Origin: a bacterium
GTDB lineage: Bacteria; Bacillota_I; Bacilli_A; Mycoplasmatales; Mycoplasmoidaceae
Direction: 5' to 3'
Assembly (NCBI GenBank): GCA_017633835.1
Contig: JAGBOP010000016.1
Span: 1-9,489 of the forward strand
DNA: 9,489 nucleotides
Both the position numbers and the translations under genes were made by a program. The notes beneath the pieces are model-generated. The model was not told the DNA's origin. It saw only the letters and a list, made by a program, of their open reading frames with translations, and did no database searches. Shown here one piece after another: positions 7,685 through 9,489 of this stretch (its first letter is position 1; every line of letters begins with the position of its first letter).

Positions 7685-7720
7685 AGCATGGAATTACCAA
7701 AATATTTCCATGCTTTTTTT
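7685..7720 (+). terminator. intrinsic-terminator-like hairpin inside the start of ung
   Basis: AGCATGGAA (7685-7693) and TTCCATGCT (7706-7714) form a perfect 9-bp stem with a 12-nt loop, followed directly by T7 (7714-7720). It lies 7 nt after the lipoprotein stop, exactly where a terminator for the upstream operon would be expected. It also occupies the first codons of ung and contains its most likely ATG (7688) within the stem. It may end transcription partially, with ung served by read-through, or regulate ung expression. Confidence 0.7.
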
Positions 7721-8338
7721 ATGCAGGAAAAACAAAAACCTTATTTTGCTAAACTAATAAATGCTTATAATTCTTTAAAAACTAAGCACGAATTATTTCC
7801 ACCCGAAGCCTTAACGTTTAATGCGTTTAATTACTTTGACTTAAAAGATTTGAAAGTAATTATTTTGGGGCAAGATCCTTATTATACGGTTGGATATGCC
7901 AATGGATTAGCATTTGCCGTCAATCTCGATCAACCCATTCCCAAATCATTACAAAATATTTTTAAAGAAATAACAAATGAATATGGCCAAGTAAAAACTG
8001 ATCAAACCTTAATCGCATGAGCTAAACAAGGTGTATTATTGCTTAATACTTCATTATGTGTAATTAATAACCAACCTAATTCCTGCAAGAATTTAGGATG
8101 AAATATCTTTGTCAAAGACTTTATTGAATACTGTAATAATAATACCAAACACCTCGTTTATTTACTTTGAGGTAATAATGCGATTAGTTTTAAACCATTT
8201 ATTGATGAACAAAACAATTTAATATTAACAAGTGCTCACCCAAGTCCGTTAAGTTGCAAAGGATTTTTTTATAACCAACACTTTAAATTATGTAATCAAT
8301 ATTTGCAAACTTTTTGGCATACATGTATTACTTGGTAA
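7688..8338 (+). CDS. ung: uracil-DNA glycosylase, family 1 (TGA = Trp)
   Basis: Motifs in order are GQDPYY (catalytic D63 from ATG 7688), [31 protein letters not shown] and AHPSPLS with H184. The enzyme removes uracil from DNA as the first step of base-excision repair. Three TGA codons encode Trp, the first at 8018-8020; the product is 216 residues. ATG 7688 is preferred over an in-frame ATG at 7655 because it places D and H almost exactly at the E. coli positions (64 and 187) and [14 protein letters not shown] matches the E. coli N-terminus. Starting at 7655 gives 227 residues and overlaps the lipoprotein by 23 nt; ATG 7721 is another possibility. No start has a good Shine-Dalgarno. The usual His after the DPY motif is Tyr here. 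Confidence 0.93.
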
Positions 8339-8366
8339 TTACAATTTCCATAAAAAAAAGTAAAAT
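8339..8366 (+). promoter_or_regulatory. probable promoter of gatC-gatA
   Basis: TTACAA (8339-8344) and TAAAAT (8361-8366) are 16 bp apart, immediately after the ung stop codon. A TATAAA just downstream (8367-8372) is an alternative -10. This would give a leader of about 30-35 nt containing the Shine-Dalgarno AAGGA (8393-8397) 8 nt before gatC. The start point is not determined by sequence alone. Confidence 0.5.
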
Positions 8367-8405
8367 TATAAATAGGATAAAAAGAAAGTTGCAAGGAAGA
8401 ACAAG

Positions 8406-8729
8406 ATGATAAATGATAAAAAGGAAATTCAAGCGTTAAATGATGAACAAACTGTGAAGTTAATTCATCAATTAGCAAGGAATTTATATTACGATGTTAG
8501 TGATGAACAAGCCAAAGCAATTGTTAACAATTTCAAGAAAGTTGTTGCTAGTTTTGACGCTTTTGACGCCATCAATACAGATAATGTTCAACCACTAAAT
8601 TATCCAATTGAAAATAATCGCTTTTATTTACGTCCTGATAACGAAGTAGTTGACATGGATAGCAAGCCATGACTTGCTAAACATGATCATGATAAGGAAG
8701 GATACATGGAACTTACTTATGAAAAATAG
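8406..8729 (+). CDS. gatC: Asp/Glu-tRNA amidotransferase subunit C
   Basis: The 107-residue product has the GatC pattern: an N-terminal helical region beginning with an LARNLYYDV-like segment, then a conserved stretch with P-L-N-Y-P followed by YLRPDNEV, similar to the LRxD motif of the family. GatC is the small scaffold subunit that holds GatA and GatB together in converting Glu-tRNA-Gln to Gln-tRNA-Gln, and Asp-tRNA-Asn in some bacteria. TGA at 8670-8672 is a Trp, so the gene ends at 8729 rather than 8672. Its 3' end overlaps gatA by 11 nt. The Shine-Dalgarno AAGGA is well placed. GatC is divergent, so much of the call rests on the overlap with an unmistakable gatA. Confidence 0.88.
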
Positions 8730-9489
8730 ATCATTAATTTTACAATGACATCATCAATTTGCTGACCAAACATTCTTTAATCAATTTGAACAAGATTTAA
8801 AAGCAAAATTGGAATCTAATAAAAAGAACTATAACTCGATTATTAATTTCGTTCCCTTAAAAGTTGAACCATATGATCCTAATAATTTGTTAATTAATAT
8901 TCCTTATTCATTAAAAGATAATTTTGCGACCAAGGGATTTAAAACAACGGGGGGTAGTTTATTATTAGAAGACTTTGAACCTCTTTATGATTCAACTGCT
9001 GCTAAATTATTAAGAGAAAGTAAAGCCCAACTAGTATCTAAGGACTGTTTAGATGAATTTGGATTAGGTGGTACTGGCACATATTGTGCTTATGGTCGGG
9101 TAATTAACCCGTATGATAAAAACCGGATTACTGGAGGAAGTAGTAGTGGTACTAATGTCAATGTCACTACTGGTGTCGTTGCATTTGGATTAGGTACTGA
9201 TACGGGGGATTCCGTCAGATTTCCTGCTAGTTTTTTAAACAACGTTGGTTATAAACCAAGTTATGGTTTAATTTCGCGTTTTGGGGTATATCCATATGCT
9301 CCATCCTTAGACCACGTGGGCATTATTTGCAAGTACGTTACTGATGCAGCCATTGTATTAGACGTTTTAGCAAAAAGAGATGACCAAGATTTTACAAGTG
9401 TTGAAATTGCTCACCAACATTACTATAAGGATTTACAAGAATTAGATTTAAAGAAAGTCAAAATTGCTTACATTAAAAATAGTACGAAA
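8719..9489 (+). CDS. gatA: Asp/Glu-tRNA amidotransferase subunit A, 3' end beyond window
   Basis: The visible 257 residues are the amidase-signature part of GatA, about half of a normal 450-480-residue subunit. The triad is K66 (IPYSLKDNF), S141 (GGSSSG) and nucleophile S165 (DTGDSVRFPAS). Their spacing (75 and 24 residues) equals that of Staphylococcus aureus GatA K79-S154-S178. The subunit releases ammonia from glutamine for tRNA amidation. ATG 8719 is chosen from the frame; it overlaps the gatC stop by 11 nt, with only GGAA as a weak upstream site, so coupling is likely. One TGA (8746-8748) gives W10. The residue before the nucleophile, normally Gly, is D164. gatB would be expected downstream, outside this window. 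Confidence 0.96.

Noticed and set aside
8296..8478. 60-residue minus-strand frame
   Set aside because: Covers the end of ung, the gatC promoter and gatC start on the opposite strand; no supporting signal.
1..9489. CRISPR array, transposon, phage or toxin-antitoxin/defence system
   Set aside because: No direct-repeat series, transposase, terminal inverted repeats or defence-like proteins were seen; the genes are core or lineage-typical.

Overview
The window is from a mollicute, most likely a mycoplasma of the Pneumoniae/Malacoplasma lineage. TGA must be read as tryptophan (genetic code 4) to keep six of the ten protein genes open: the membrane protein, rpsF, dnaB, the lipoprotein, ung and the gatC-gatA pair. 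The DNA is AT-rich, genes are tightly packed, and there is a lipoprotein with a Cys-terminated signal. The plus-strand order rpsF-ssb-rpsR-rplI-dnaB-lipoprotein-ung-gatC-gatA matches, from memory, the order around MG_090 to MG_099 in Mycoplasma genitalium. That is the main reason for the placement; no database search was possible.

Left part, minus strand (1-2199). Reading leftwards, a divergent promoter starts a ROK-family sugar kinase gene. It overlaps by about 26 nt a six-helix membrane protein gene whose frame is split into two pieces only if TGA is read as stop. This pair ends at a good intrinsic terminator (201-235). A fresh promoter then drives a tRNA-Asp(GTC) / tRNA-Phe(GAA) pair separated by one base; tRNA-Phe is cut by the window edge.

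Middle, plus strand (2200-7720). A leader with two small hairpins precedes a translation/replication operon: ribosomal protein S6, single-stranded DNA-binding protein, S18, L9 and replicative helicase DnaB. A 583-residue lipoprotein of unknown function follows nine bases after dnaB, and its Shine-Dalgarno sequence overlaps the dnaB stop codon.

Right part, plus strand (7688-9489). Uracil-DNA glycosylase (ung) starts at the lipoprotein's 3' end. An intrinsic-terminator-like hairpin with a seven-T tail lies inside the first codons of ung. A probable promoter just after the ung stop serves gatC and gatA, two subunits of the tRNA amidotransferase, which overlap by 11 nt; gatA runs off the window.

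The plus-strand genes combine ribosome assembly (S6, S18 and L9), replication and DNA maintenance (SSB, DnaB, Ung) and Gln/Asn-tRNA formation (GatCA). I see no CRISPR array, transposon, phage gene or recognisable defence system. The unusual items are RNA structures at gene boundaries, especially the hairpin in ung, and some family-level residue changes in conserved proteins. No stretch of 300 bases lacks a gene; the longest gaps are 123-236, 2200-2306 and 2847-2980, and each contains the sites listed.
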